From Colius striatus (Eukaryota; Chordata; Aves; Coliiformes; Coliidae), in assembly GCF_028858725.1 (NCBI RefSeq), contig NC_084762.1, positions 33,881,298 through 33,945,297 of the forward strand: a stretch of DNA of 64,000 nucleotides. The letters are read 5' to 3'. The notes below the pieces were generated by a model that saw only the letters and a list, made by a program, of their open reading frames with translations, did not search any database and was not told the DNA's origin. A program made the position numbers and the translations under genes. Each line of letters starts with the position of its first letter. The first letter of the stretch is position 1. Below, piece after piece: positions 10,170 to 22,844 of this stretch.

Positions 10170-10187
10170 AAGTAAGACAGTGCACAT

Positions 10188-10193
10188 TTTATT
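10188..10193 (-). promoter_or_regulatory. PARD6G: AATAAA poly(A) signal, PARD6G
   Basis: Canonical hexamer on the minus strand, about 1.98 kb past the PARD6G stop and about 1.1 kb before the BLOC1S4 start codon. It is the only canonical AATAAA I found on this strand in that interval; weaker ATTAAA variants exist inside the UTR (for example 10767-10772). Confidence 0.55.
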
Positions 10194-11404
10194 GCAGACA
10201 AGTCACATTTTCATCAGTTAAATATGGTAAAACGAGTAACTTCAGCCAGACAAATCCACTTATTCATAAAAGTAGTCCCAAGGTGTAACAAAATTTTCCT
10301 GATAAGATGGTCTGCTTGACTGAAGCACATCCAGCTGTTCAATTTTTTTACTGCACCAATAATCAATTTAAAAAAAAAAATATTAAAACCTTTGGTAAAG
10401 TACAAACACAGTTTAGAGACGAACAGGATCAATGTTCTATTCTTACTGTGCTAGGAAAAATAAGTACAGCTCTGTAACTGCTGTGATACCTAGAAAAGGT
10501 TTAATTAGAGTAAGTGAAAAAATTTTAAAATAAACTTCTAAAGGAAATCTAAAAGAAATAAACTAAGGTCAATGTCCCAAACATATTTAACAATGAGCAG
10601 AAGACTGGTTGTTCCGCTGGTATTCTAAATTAGCAACAACAAATTAGTTCACACATCATTTGTCCAGCCATTACAGATTCCAAAATGGAATGTAGTTTTT
10701 TTTCAAACCAAGATTCCTGAATACAATATTTAAGAAATGTCTATTCCACCATATTAAAAAAAAAAGCTTTAATGTACTACAAAGTTAAAAACAGAAAGAA
10801 AATGACACAAGCTAAAAGTAGAAAAATACATTGTAAAACATTATATTTTGTTCCTTACACTGATCAAGATATAACAAAATATTTTAGATTAGACCACTTT
10901 CATAAATTCATGGCATTTTCAGAAGCAGACAGTTATTGACTCAACAGTCACTGGTTAGCCACTAGCCAGAATCTGGTAAAGATGCCAGCCATTGCAAACT
11001 TCCAGTATATATCTTAAGTTTCTAGAAATCCTGTGTAGACATTAAGCTTTAATTATTAGAAGAATCCAAAAATAACAGAACTATTCTAAGTTAGGTTTGA
11101 CAGTCAGTCAGCATCCCTCCTCTGTATAGCAATCAGTCAGCCTCTTGTAAGGAAAGGCCTTGTGGATTTAGGTTGCTCCAAAGCTACAGCAGGGACTGGT
11201 GTCAGCTCTGAGGTGAAGGGGACAGCCCTACCACAATCTTCCACTTTTGTTGCCTTCTCACTTGCATCCCTAAAATACACGTGAACCATGATACTAAAAA
11301 AAAAAATAATAACCCAGAGGTGATGGGAAGAAAAAAAATCCCACAATTTGAAACAGAGATATTATCTAATAAATATAGAAAAAGAATCGATTGACACGTA
11401 ATGG

Positions 11405-11545
11405 TGCTGACGGCAGTCGTGAGCCCTTTATATCAGAGAGCAGCACGGGTGCGTGCGGCGGGCAGGGCTGCCTGTGACCAGCGGGTGGTGCTGATCGCAC
11501 AGCAACCACAGCAACAGCCGCCAGCATCGCCTGCTGTGGCCGTCT
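11405..11545. other. GC- and CpG-rich patch inside the PARD6G 3'UTR
   Basis: About 140 bp with CpG-rich words (GGGTGCGTGCGGCGGGCAGG on plus) in an otherwise AT-rich UTR. On the minus strand it is preceded by a TTTTTCAG acceptor-like sequence and holds a short open frame. No protein family recognised. Confidence 0.5.
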
Positions 11546-12174
11546 GAAAAACACCCATCTAGAGTTTCACTGGGAAAAACTATTTGCAGCATCTCTCTCT
11601 GACGTTGTTACCGGCAGAGTAGAAAACCGCTACTTTCAGAGAGCTTGTCTGGTTTAGACATAAGACTGCAAATATGGTTGGTGTAAATAAGTTAGTGGCA
11701 GGTCTGTATGTAATGGTAGATGGGATGGCTATTAAGGAGCATTCTCTTCAAACTGGTATTTAGAAGAAAGCCAGATTCCACTTCAAATAGACATGTCTGC
11801 TACTATTAAAATGTAACTTGTGTACATGTGTGTATAAATACATCCACCCATGCATTCAAACCTAAGTATAGCACTGCCACTGATGGCCTATAAGACTGCT
11901 TAAATTTATACCACCTAAAACAAATTTGTGTTCTCACTTTAGAGCTGGGACAAAAACCAGGTTTTACACTCTGGCTTTCTTCTAACAAATTTTGCAGTGC
12001 ACAACACAACAGTTTTATGTCTAACTCCAGATGCCACTTTTCCTAGAAAGCAACAATTTTCTGCACTCATGAGGTCTGTGAGAATATCAGCCCTCTGTCT
12101 CATGCATAACACGTCGCAAGAGTCGGTTGTCCCATTTGGCACTTAAGACTGTAAGGAGAGTTGCAGAATAGTTA

Positions 12175-13034
12175 CTAAAGCGTAATGACTGTTCCATCCT
12201 CCTCGATACCTCCTCTGGGGATAACCAGACTGTGTCGGGGATCAGTTTTTAAGGAACTGAGCAATTTATGGAGGCTGCCGTTGCTTTCTCGGCCAGAGTT
12301 GTTGTTGATCACCAGGTCCCTTTGAAGTCTGTGGCTGAGGCTGCTGCCATTGATTCGAGAGAGGCTACTAGAAGTAAGGCTGTGCAGTTTAGGAATGTGC
12401 TGTGGCTCCAGACTGCCCTCAATGACAATATCAGCCTCTTCGTCACTCTCCATTTCGTCCGGGTGGAAGTTCTGCAGCACATGGGATGTAGGCAAGCTAT
12501 GGTGACTTGCAGTGCTGTCTGTAGACTGGCCAGAGCTACCAGACATCCTACTGCTTCGAATAATATTGTTCCTCTGGTTCGCTGGCTTGACTGTGATAAT
12601 AAGATTATGGCTGTTGGCAATCATCATGTCTGTGACCTGGTCCAGAGTCTTTCCTGCTACTTCAATACCGTTAACTTCCAAGACTTCATCATTCACAGCC
12701 AGCAAGCCCGTGCTCTCTGCTAAGCCTCCAGGAACCATCCGAGAGATGAAGATACCGGGTACTTTCTCTAGTCCGTGAGGAGTAACCCTCACGCTGGTGC
12801 CATCGCGAATGTAAAACCCTAACGGTTTCTCACAGCCATGTCGATACAGCCTCACTCTCCTGTGTGTTTCGGGAAGAATGTCCACATCGATGATGGAAGA
12901 CACTGGTCTAAAATCGTGAGGCATGCTAATGTTAATGTGAGGACGGCGGCGGAGGTTGTCATTGCGGAGCGTTACCAGAGCCTTCTTCTTCCTTGACAGC
13001 GTGTTAGTCCCAAAATTACTGTAGTCCACTTCAT
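12175..13034 (-). CDS. PARD6G: PARD6G last coding exon (semi-CRIB, PDZ and C-terminal tail)
   Basis: The exon begins after the acceptor TTTCTCTTTCAG, with the first codon split (two bases here), and runs 286 residues to TAG at 12175-12177. Exon residues 37-50 form the semi-CRIB ([15 protein letters not shown]). The PDZ domain spans about 60-152, with carboxylate-binding loop PLGF at 71-74 and the segment [13 protein letters not shown] at 114-126. A Ser-rich tail follows, with an acidic stretch ([12 protein letters not shown]) and the C-terminus DGTVITL. Residues [25 protein letters not shown] and VLQNFHPDE favour PARD6G over PARD6B and PARD6A. In the known family it links GTP-Cdc42 to atypical PKC and PAR3 in cell polarity. 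The N-terminal PB1 domain (aPKC binding) is encoded by upstream exons not seen here. The frame is intact. Confidence 0.97.
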
Positions 13035-14399
13035 CTGAAAGAGAAACAGTACCGATGTAGCAATCAACCAGAGAATAATTCGGTCTACAGGGAATTTGCC
13101 TCAAATAATATAGGAAAAATCAAATTCTTCCACTTGCTGTAACCTTTGCATCATTTTAGATCCATCAGCACATCATTCAGGATGATGTGAATTCAGAATG
13201 AGTGAGCTGTTTTCAATGACTACCCCTATTTCTTCCATATTTTGAGGGAAAAAAGACCTCTGATTCTCAAGTCCTGTTGTCAGCTGTGCTGAAATGCAAT
13301 TACTTGCAGCTGCAGGCCTGACAGACCATCTTAGATGTGAGACCATATTTCCAGAACTGGATTGTAACTTTACGTATACATCTCAAATGGGCAAGGAGTG
13401 TATGCACATGCCTAACCTAGAAGTCTGAATCACGGAGTGTATTAATATCCAATACACAGCCTGAACTGAGAGCAGACCTTAGGTACAAAGAGGAAAGCGG
13501 GGTGTGAGACAGTAGTTGGATATGCATGTTTAGCCTAGTCCTTTTTAGTAAGGGATTTATGTTGATATGCATCTCTCAGTACAGCACTTTTCTCTCTGGA
13601 ATATTTTAATTCATTTCAGCTGTATTTGACAGCAATAAAAAGTGCTAAAAGTTCCAAGTACCACAAAAGTTCTGTGTAAGCAAGTGCCCTGGGAGAAAGA
13701 AAAGCAAGGAGAAGAAAACAGCTCTGCTGCCTAGTCCACATGCTAAGGATCACAGAACGGATACAGGCTCACAAATGCACTCCTGCCCTTGAGAAGAAGA
13801 TCCACAAAAAAGCAGCCTTTCTGGGACCATCTGTTTAAGGAGACATTTAAATATTTCAGTTTCTGTAGTGGTAACTCAAGGACATATGCAAAGTGATCAA
13901 CTTCACATCAGCCAAGTAATACGAGGAGTTATTTCACCTAAGACGCTCACGTTGTGCTTTGCATAAAAAATACCTAGCCATCAAGTTTACTGTACAGAAT
14001 GTGTCACTGCATTTCACATGGAAAATACTGTGCATACTTTAAACATGAAGCATGCTCTAGTTGGAAAATTATTTCACCAGGAGTTTAAGCATCCAACACT
14101 TAGTTTTTCTGCAAACAGACCTTCCATTTATTCTACTGTTACCACACTACAAAAGCTGCACTACAAAATTTTCTCTGCAACAAATTGACCTTGCATAGTA
14201 AAGTCTGAGAAAGTAAGATGACACCTCTACCTGACAAAGGTTGGGGGGAAAAAAATGTGTTAGTAAAAAGAAGCTTACAGTTTTATTTTTACTTTCTGCA
14301 AGGTCTCATTCTCAAGTGAGCTTCCAAGGCATATTATTGATAGACTTAAGTGATATTAAGTTACACAACTCAAAGGATACTAAAAAAAGTGCTAAGCAG

Positions 14400-14490
14400 C
14401 AACCTGATCTGAGCCTGCTTGGTGCAGGGTGTTGGATTAGCTGGCCTCCAGAGGTCCCTTCTAGCCTAAATGATTCTGCAATCCTACAAT
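14400..14490 (+). mobile_element. CR1 LINE 3'-end fragment
   Basis: Matches the CR1 3' terminus: CCTGATCT, then CTTGGTGCAGG, GTTGGATTAGCTGGCCTCC, GAGGTCCCTTC and ending AATGATTCTGC. Severely 5'-truncated, about 90 bp, non-coding. Confidence 0.85.
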
Positions 14491-15085
14491 AGTCCTTTGG
14501 ACTGAAAAAAAAAATCATTTCAGGACTTCAGAAAGACTGTTCATGCTTTCTCCTATAACTTATTTACATTAGCATATTATACTAATGGTGAGGACATCAC
14601 AAGGTACCTTGAAGGTCATCCTGAAGGAAGCTTTTGAAAAATAAAGACATTGCTTGGACAAATTTGTCATGTTTAGCTTCACGTCTGCCTCTTCTTTCTC
14701 CTCCCAGGCTGTTCAGTGCCAACTGTGCAGGCCCTGCTCTGTTATTCAAACTGGTGAGGCACGGGACTGAAATTCCTTAAAATCACCCAAAGAAGCTCCC
14801 AGAGCAGGTTCCCGGAAGTGTATTCATGGCCAAGACAGTGACTGTGTCCATGGCACCTTTTCAAGTCCACTTGGTGATGAGAGGCAGTGAAGTGTCTGCT
14901 TGTTTGAATGCACAAGCTACCTGTGGCAGCCAAACCCAGGTATTATTCCTTTTCTTTCACCAAGTGGATCACCATCTACTTTGACCTAGACTTTAAGTTT
15001 TGATGGATAATTTTGAAGGTTAACAAGTATTTTTTCCTTGTAAAGTATTGGTCCACAAGAGACATCTTTCCCCTGGTGAATGGTC

Positions 15086-15565
15086 TAAAGCAACAAATCT
15101 TATGAGGAGCAGATGAGGAAATTGGGGATGTTTAGCCTGAAGAAAAGGAGTCTCAGGGGAGACCTTATCATGCCCTAGAACCACTTGAAGGGAGGTTGTA
15201 GTAGTGGGTGTCAGTATCCTCTCCCAGGTAAAAAGTGATAGGACAACAGGAAATGGCCTCATGCTGTACAGGATGGGTTAGGTTGGACAACAGGAAAAAC
15301 TTATTCACTGAAAGAGTTTGTCAAGCACTGGAAAAGGCTGCCCAGGGAGGTAGTGAAGTCACCACAGAATGGTAGAAGTTGGAAGGGACCTCTAAAGATC
15401 ACCTAACCCAGCTTCCCTACTCAAGTAGGTCCACGTAGATCAGGACACTCAAGAACACAGATGTGGTGCTGACGGACATGTTTTAGCGGTGTACAAGGTA
15501 GTGCTGAGCTAACAGTTGGACTTGATCTTAAAAGGTCTTTTCCAACCTAAGTGATTCTGTGATAC
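15086..15565 (+). mobile_element. CR1 LINE 3'-end fragment, interrupted by a nested CR1
   Basis: The 3' part of a CR1: TTATGAGGAGCAGATGAGGA, TTTAGCCTGAAGAAAAGGAG, GATAGGACAACAGGAAATGG, GGCTGCCCAGGGAGGTAG, then, after an insertion, GATGTGGTGCTGACGGACATG, CAGTTGGACTTGATCTTAAA and GTGATTCTGTGAT at the end. The outer element is broken near 15363 and resumes near 15450. Confidence 0.9.
15363..15450 (-). mobile_element. CR1 LINE fragment inserted inside the older CR1
   Basis: Read on the minus strand it is a CR1 3' end: CTGATCTACGTGGACCTAC, TTGAGTAGGG, GAGGTCCCTTCCAACTTCT and ACCATTCTGTG. It lies in opposite orientation between the two halves of the outer CR1, so it inserted later. The right edge is uncertain by about 10-20 bp because both elements share similar bases there. 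Confidence 0.85.
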
Positions 15566-17713
15566 TGTCATCAAAGTCTCAAACACTGTGCCCTGTTCAC
15601 CCTCACAAATCACTGATCAATTTCCATGACAGTCCTATGAAAATGACTAGGTGATTCAGATTCAGAACTGGAATTCTTCCTCATTTGAAAAAGAGCTGTA
15701 GAACAGTAGCACTGTATCTAAAAGCCCATGACAACCTTTATCCCCAGATTTCAGTTGAAGAAGGCAAATAAAATTACATGTGGGTTTATACATTTAAGAT
15801 CGAATTGCAAGTGCTGCAAGAGACAAACTCAAAACAAAAGCTGCATCCTTTAAAGACTCAGAAAATTAGGTTGGTGAGTTTAGTTTATTGAAGTGAAGGT
15901 TAAAATGAAATGTATGCCCTAGTTATTTATCCCCTGAAAGCACACAGGTAACTTCTCTCTCTGTTTGTATATGAATACTGAATTACTTGCAGCAGATTTG
16001 CAAAAGCTTTACCAAGTAACTCACCTGGGAAGACTTGTTGACAACACTGTTTTCTTTCCCTTAAATCAATGACAACTCAGACAGTTAATTTTCACAACAT
16101 GCAAGTTTGTGATGATCAAGTAGTGATATCACAGATATGTAATTTCTGAAGCAGCTTCCTTTGGCTGAACCACAAGCAGGGCGATGGCATAAAAGAAGTG
16201 GTTGATTTGTGCCTGTGACCTCCTCACCTGTGCTCAGCCCACTAATCTGTCTCCCCAGATGACTGCAAAAATTCCTAACCTCTGAGCAGCTTCAAAACAA
16301 CCACCTCCTTTAATGACAAAAAGCCTGGCTTACCACAAAAATGCTATCTTTCCTGCTAACATGAACCAGGCAGAAGCAGGCGCTACATCGCAAGGGATAG
16401 AGGCAACTTTCAGTGTCGGACCACATTGACCATTCTTGGATTTACTATTTCAGAGAAAATGAAGTCTGTGACCTGTTGATGACTGGAATTTTTGGTTTTA
16501 AAACAGTGCCAAGTGTTAGTTTCCAACTCTGACCCTAAACAGGATTACATTTGAGAAAGATGAAGTCCCAATTTTAACAAGTGAAACCGTTAAAACCTTT
16601 TATAAACTGGAAAAATGAAAGCTAATTTGGAGAGCTTGTAAGGAAAATACCAATTAACTCCATTTTCTAGAAAAAGTTAAAGTAAGAAACACATGGTCCC
16701 TGAAAAGAGAGGGATTCTATGATTACTTGTATTCAACGTGACCTGCTTACTAGCAGTTACATTTGCTTGGGATATCACTTTAAAAGAAATTAAATTTCAA
16801 ACCACCCCACAAAAAACAAACAGCAAAAACCACAACCCAAATCCCTGAACAAAACAGCTACCACCTGATGCTATTTAGACACACTATTGTTGCTGTAGGA
16901 ATAAAGCAAAGTATTTTTACTGACATTTAACATCAATTGTTGCTGTGGCAGCAGTAAGTCATCAATCTCTAGCAAAATGAAATAAATTTCCTTCCTCATG
17001 AGGAAACTGGGAGAAGTCAGCCAACATCACCCACTTTTATCAACTACACACTGGTCATATAATGGTGTTATTACCTATTTCCAGCAATAAACTGCTCAGG
17101 TGGCATGTGTCAGACTGCAATGAAAAACTGCATCATTGCATAATTTACAGACACACTTTTAATGAAGGTCAGCAACTTCTTGCTGGGTTTTGACTTTCTC
17201 ACCATATAGGATTTCAAGCAGGAATGCTACTTCAGCTAATGAAACAGACTGTGCTTGCTGGTAGTCTGAGTTATGACCAGTACATATGGAACCAGACACA
17301 ACTCATTTTCCATCTTTCATTTCTTGCAATATCAAATTCTCCTTTTGCAGAGCAAAAAGTCTAAAGAAATCGTCTCACATACTGGCAGAAGTGCCATCAA
17401 GTGACACATCTGAACAGTGCTTAAAGCTTTGTATTTTAAAAGGTGTCACGTTTTCCCATGTCTTAAAATAAGCTGGAGTGAAATGTTACATGCAAATGAC
17501 AGAGGGAAAATTAGCCTTTTAAGCTGCTGAGTATGACCCCATTTCTTAGAATGGGGCAGATTATAAAGAGCATTTTCAGGCACAAGATGCAGTCCTTTCA
17601 GACAAATATGTACTATGAGCTGGACAGATAATCCTGGATAACCACTAAACTTCTAAGGACTTGGACCTAATTTTACATATGCCCATAATTTGCTTCCTAC
17701 TGAAAATACTGTT

Positions 17714-17812
17714 CATAGAATCATACAATTGTTCTGGTTGAAAATGACCTTTAAGATCCAACCACTAACCTAACACTGCCAAGCCCACCACTAAAACCAT
17801 GTCTCTAAGTAA
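17714..17812 (-). mobile_element. CR1 LINE 3'-end fragment
   Basis: On the plus strand it starts CATAGAATCATACAATTG and continues GGTTGAAAATGACCTTTAAG, CAACCACTAACCTAACACTG and CCAAGCCCACCACTAAA, the inverted 3' end of CR1. About 100 bp, heavily truncated. Confidence 0.85.
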
Positions 17813-18202
17813 AGAAGTAAAGAACATTTACGACAGTTGGAGGACTCCTTAGCTTGCCAGCTCTATCCTACTTGCAACTGCGACCCAAAGCTATGCAAGA
17901 CAAACCTCAAACTCTTCTGTGGGCTCTGAATATTACTGCAACTCTTTTCCCCAAAAGCTTCAGTTTTTGGTACACATTAAGAAACATTTCATTATCTGGC
18001 AATGAGGTACGTAAAACCTGAAGTATTTTGGCTTTATTCTTTCTGTTAATATGTGCTCTTTTTTTTTTTAAACAGAGTTGTTATTACCTGCTTACCCACG
18101 TGGACCTTTCTCTCAGAGAAGATACATGCTACAGACCTCTTCATGCAGAGATATACTACCTGTGCTCACTTTCTTGACAACAGTGGTGGTGTCAGTTCTG
18201 GG

Positions 18203-18256
18203 ATGGTTTTTGTTGTTGTTTTTGGTTTTGTGGTTTGGTTTTTGTGTTTTTTTTTT
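18203..18256. repeat. G/T-only low-complexity tract
   Basis: About 50 bp made almost only of G and T (TTGTTGTTGTT, GGTTTTGTGGTTTGG and an ending T run), with further T runs at 18060-18069 and 18346-18359. Confidence 0.8.
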
Positions 18257-21200
18257 AAACTGGTGAACTGCCTCTACTTGTTTAGTAACAGTAAAACCCA
18301 TTAAAGGCATTTTCACTTCCAAGCATGGACATTTTACTGTCAGATTTTTTTTTTTTTTTAAACATATCTGGAAAGTTATAGATGGTAACATCTTTGAGGT
18401 ACTCTTCTAACAATTCCGTAGTCAGCCTGTGACTTTACAGAATACATTATACCTTTCTGGTGGGCATCATGAATCCTATCATTAAGTCATACAGTACATA
18501 ACAGCAGACCACACTTAAAAGGCTATTTATAAGGGAAAGAAAAATGCTTAGAGCATAGGGTTGTAGCCAAAAGAATATTGTATTTCTTTAATTTACATGA
18601 AACAAGAAATTATAGACCTTCTGAAAAAGCCACCAGGAGCACCACTCCCACTGCTTGGACAGCTGCTTTTCATAGGAACTGCCTGCCAGATGAAATACCA
18701 AAGCTTAGCCAGATAAGATTGTATAAACAAGCTGAATTCCACAGAGAAGCAGACTGCCAGGCTCCTATAGGAACAGTTCATTTCAGCCTCTACGTTTTCA
18801 GTGTACATGCACTCATGGCTTATTATTTCCTCTGGGAACTGTGGAACATTAGTTGACAGCTCTGGAAAGTACTTCAAAGACAAAAATTACTTCCACTAGG
18901 GAGATCGGCACTTCAGGCAGCTTGGGAAAGAGGCCAATGAGTCATTAATAGTGAAGGGTAACCCCTCCAATCCAACAGATTTCTATTACTGAGCATTCAA
19001 ATTAGCACCAGTCATAAAACTGTTTCAAGGGAACCTGTTATGTTTAACTCTTCTACCTTTTGTATTCCCAGCTACAAAACACCCTCCACGTTTTACACAA
19101 GTTGCATTCAGTGTCTGTTTTCTCAAAGATCAAACCCAGAAGCATTTGCGAAAACAATCAGACAACAAATAAGCTGGCAGTCTCTTGTCTGTGACCTGAA
19201 AGGTTGACCGCATGCAAAGGGATTTAAGAGGAAACAGATATGAAGTGAACTATGGCTTGGAGTGAGGTCCAGTGCCAATATCACTCATCAAGGAGTATTT
19301 AATGAGGAAAAAATAAGGTTACCTGAATGTTAACATTGCATTCTGTGTGTTACATGAGTATTAAAAAAATACATCTGTTGCTGCTGCCAGAAACTTTTAG
19401 GTGAACCAGTTTGAAAACCACACAGTAGGTAAAAGTAGTTGTAGCTTCTATGCCATCGAAAGTCAAGTAATTTCTCTCACACATGGATACACACATACTA
19501 ATACTCGTTCCTCTCTCCTGCTTCTTATCACAAGGAACCAGACACAATCTCATCAACATTTAGAAGACCATCTAAACCTTATAGTTTATCTATGACATTC
19601 AATGGGGCTTTTGAAGCACAAACAAGATCAAAAGGGACAAATTCAAATTAACAAGACTTACTCTTGATATCTTTAATCTCCTATCATGTGGCTTCTAAAG
19701 CAAAGCTTTCCAAAGAAAAGCTTTGTAGACTTGTTTGTAGACTGTAAACTCAATGGTGTTTCACCAGAAAGAAAGTTTGAGAACACCATCCATCCTGCTC
19801 TCATCTAGCCCCTACTAAACCTAGTAAACTGCACTTTTGCAGAAGGCAACTCTCTTCCACAGTGATTCAGTATTAGAAGGATACATTTGCCTTCCTACTT
19901 AAGAAATGTTCATTAGTAGGTTAGGATCAAAATCTGAGGAACACAAATGCGTGTCTATACTCCCAATAAATTTATAAACTTAAAAATATCCTACCCTTTT
20001 TCAGTAAGGTGAATGTTATTTTGTTCCTTGGTTTAGCATGTAACAGGAAGCAAAACTATAATTGCATTAGTTAGGCTGAGGCTCTCTTTGTAGTGTCAGA
20101 CACGCATAAAAAGCACATTTTTCTGTCAATGGACTCGAGGATGGAGACAACCACTTGGGAGTTTAGCCTCCACTGCTGATGTGGCCTCCTGCACTTCTCA
20201 CTGCTTGACATCAGAGGCCACTGTTCCCTTGCTGAACCTCTTCCCCTCTCAGCAGAAAGCCCTTCATTTTCAACTCACTGCACTTCTCCAAAGGAGCAGA
20301 AGGTGTTGCTTGACCTGCAAGTTTGCCTCAGGAAACATGCTAGGCTTTTGGAGAAGAGTGCTACCAAATGTAACCTACCTTCACCCTCAGAAAGATCCAA
20401 ACCCAGCTCCTCAAACTAGCCTGAAAGCCAACTATAAACTCCAAATTTTACAGGTGAATTTGTGATCGCATTTACTAGCAGTGGCAAGGGTCTTCCTCTT
20501 TTAACTTTTATATGTGACTTCTACTCTAAAATATGACAAAAATAGCCCTTATTTCCTTCCACAAACCACATTATGCCATGGCTGTGCTATTGCAGATTAG
20601 AAAATTGCGGATTTTGAGCTTTGGCTTCATTGTTGGTTTGAGTTTTTTAAAGTATTAGTCAATATTTCCCTTTTCCCACAGGAGGCCGGTGAGAAGTTGT
20701 GGGAAGTCATGTTTCTCTGGCACATCTCAGCCATCAATCATTATTATATCCATTCCAAGGTCACAGGTGCTGCTATGGAGGCTTTATTAGTGAGATGGCT
20801 TCCCAGGCCAGCCAGAGCTGACCAGAGACCAGCAGCAGTATGGGGCAGTGATGCCTGCAGAAAGTAAGAGCAGTTCTCCTTCTGTCCAGAGCCTGACAAA
20901 TTAAGCCTGTCACACTCACCCCACAACTCCGAGTACACACCAAAAATCCTGCTCACTCAGCTGATGGCATCCAAATAGGAGGGCTGTCAATCCTACTCAA
21001 AGATGCTGGGGAGAAGGAAGGATAATCACCGCCAAAACCCCCAAATCACTACTCTCTAACCTATAATTATATGCACTATCTTGAGCAAGTCATCATTATA
21101 AATTTTAACATTTTAAGTTATTAAAAAGCAACCCTTTCATTATTTTCTTTCACCCACTCCATTTATCTTCAACAAACACAGTCTGCTATTCACTCAAAAG

Positions 21201-22844
21201 ATCAGGCAATTTAGGGGAGCACCACTTGATCCCCATACAAAAGGTAAAAAGGGAATCACTTCTTTCCAAAAGAATATGTGTGTTATGCAAAGCAAAACAA
21301 ACAAAGCAAAATGAGAGCCCAAACTATAATAACTCTTCCTACGCACTGTAGATACAGTAAAAATATTCTTCATTGCACAAAAAAGTGATAGATATATCAA
21401 GTGTTCTGTCAGTATTGAATATAACTTTCTGAACTGGTAGCAGAAAAATAGTTACATAATGCACTAGCCTAAAGTGTGCAAGGTAAGAAAGGTAAACAGA
21501 GTGGACAGATTGAACCAAAGAGCAAACATGGGATAACACTCTCCTGGTTTTCACAGCTGCAATATTTGGAAAAACACCACAAGTAATAAGGAAGAAGAAA
21601 AAATTCACTTCAGGATCAACTTCATTCAGAATACAAATTTTGTACCTCGTACAAGGAAAAAAAAACCCTTTGTCTCAGGAGAAGCTGCAAATGAAGCTTG
21701 CAAAGGCAGCACAAAATAAAGGTAGAGCATTTGTCAAAGAAAAGATTTTGAAGAGCTGTAGTACAGAACCTCATCAGAACTGTCATCCTACATACCCTGA
21801 TACTAAAACAGCACTTTATCCTCCCTTTCAGAAGTAGCTTTGTCAGCATCAAAGGCCATATTGGGGCTCTATCAGCTGCCTGCAGAGGTAAGACACTCTG
21901 GGAAGGCAGGACCTGTATTAGCCAGCTAACACAGCCTGTAGTACACCCAAGGGAAACTGAATCTAACCTAGTGTTTCATACTCTTTCCTGCTGCTTTCCA
22001 CTGTGGCCTTCTCTGTTGAGTGTTCGTGACTCCTCTCCAGTCCAGAGTGATCCTCCCTCCCTAGCTAAAAGCAAAACTGTTAGCAATCAAGAATTGCTTA
22101 TTATCCTGTGTCCAGGTAGTTGCTAATCACACTTCTGTAGCGTGTGTGGTTTTTTTGTATTTGTAAGGAAAAGATATCCTAAAGCTGGGAGCGCCAGTAG
22201 CTTATTCAAAAACAGCAACAAGGACAACTCAGTTGTTGCAAACATTAAAATCTGTGAGATACAAGGGTACTACCAAGAAAGAATTGGTTCAGAGCAGTCT
22301 CTCTCAAGCACTCTTTTGCTGAGTAACACCTTATTCATCACAAGCTAGTTCAGACAGGCAAGCCAGGAAGTGTCTTTTTGCTAATACTTCAAAATTCCCA
22401 GTAAAAATAACTAAAAAAGAAATCCCCAAACTGTGGAGAAGTTAGTATTTAATGAAGATTTAAATCTCAAAGAAATAAACGGTGGCTTCTTCCATACTCT
22501 TTACCTGGACTGTTCTGAAATGTTGCTACATCTTCTCAGAGAAAGACCTGGTTTTATGCAGTTAAACAACTTCTAGGATGTATTTTCTCTTAAAAAAAAA
22601 GAAATAAAAGACACATTCGTGTTTTTGTAGCTTCACTGTTGTGGTGTGATAATACCACATATATCCTGAAATGGAGGAGAGGGGAGAGAAAAACATTTAC
22701 AGTGCTTTACAAAGCACTTTTCTGGTTCCTGCCTCCAAGACAGCAGATTGTAAACAAAGCGCAGATTCTGCCTCTTATCATGGAATTAAAAAGGTTTCAA
22801 AACAAGTGTGGCATAAGAAATTAATTACAACACTTGTCTTTCAA

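Larger units (their letters stand above)
10170..12174 (-). other. PARD6G: PARD6G 3'UTR (inferred)
   Basis: From the TAG stop the minus strand runs through AT-rich sequence without coding features to a canonical AATAAA at 10188-10193, predicting cleavage near 10165-10178 and a 3'UTR of about 2.0 kb. It contains short A/T tracts and a striking GC- and CpG-rich patch at about 11405-11545. The extent is inferred from the poly(A) signal only. Confidence 0.6.

Noticed and set aside
12268-12778. Plus-strand open frames of 151 and 88 codons
   Set aside because: Antisense shadows of the PARD6G coding exon.
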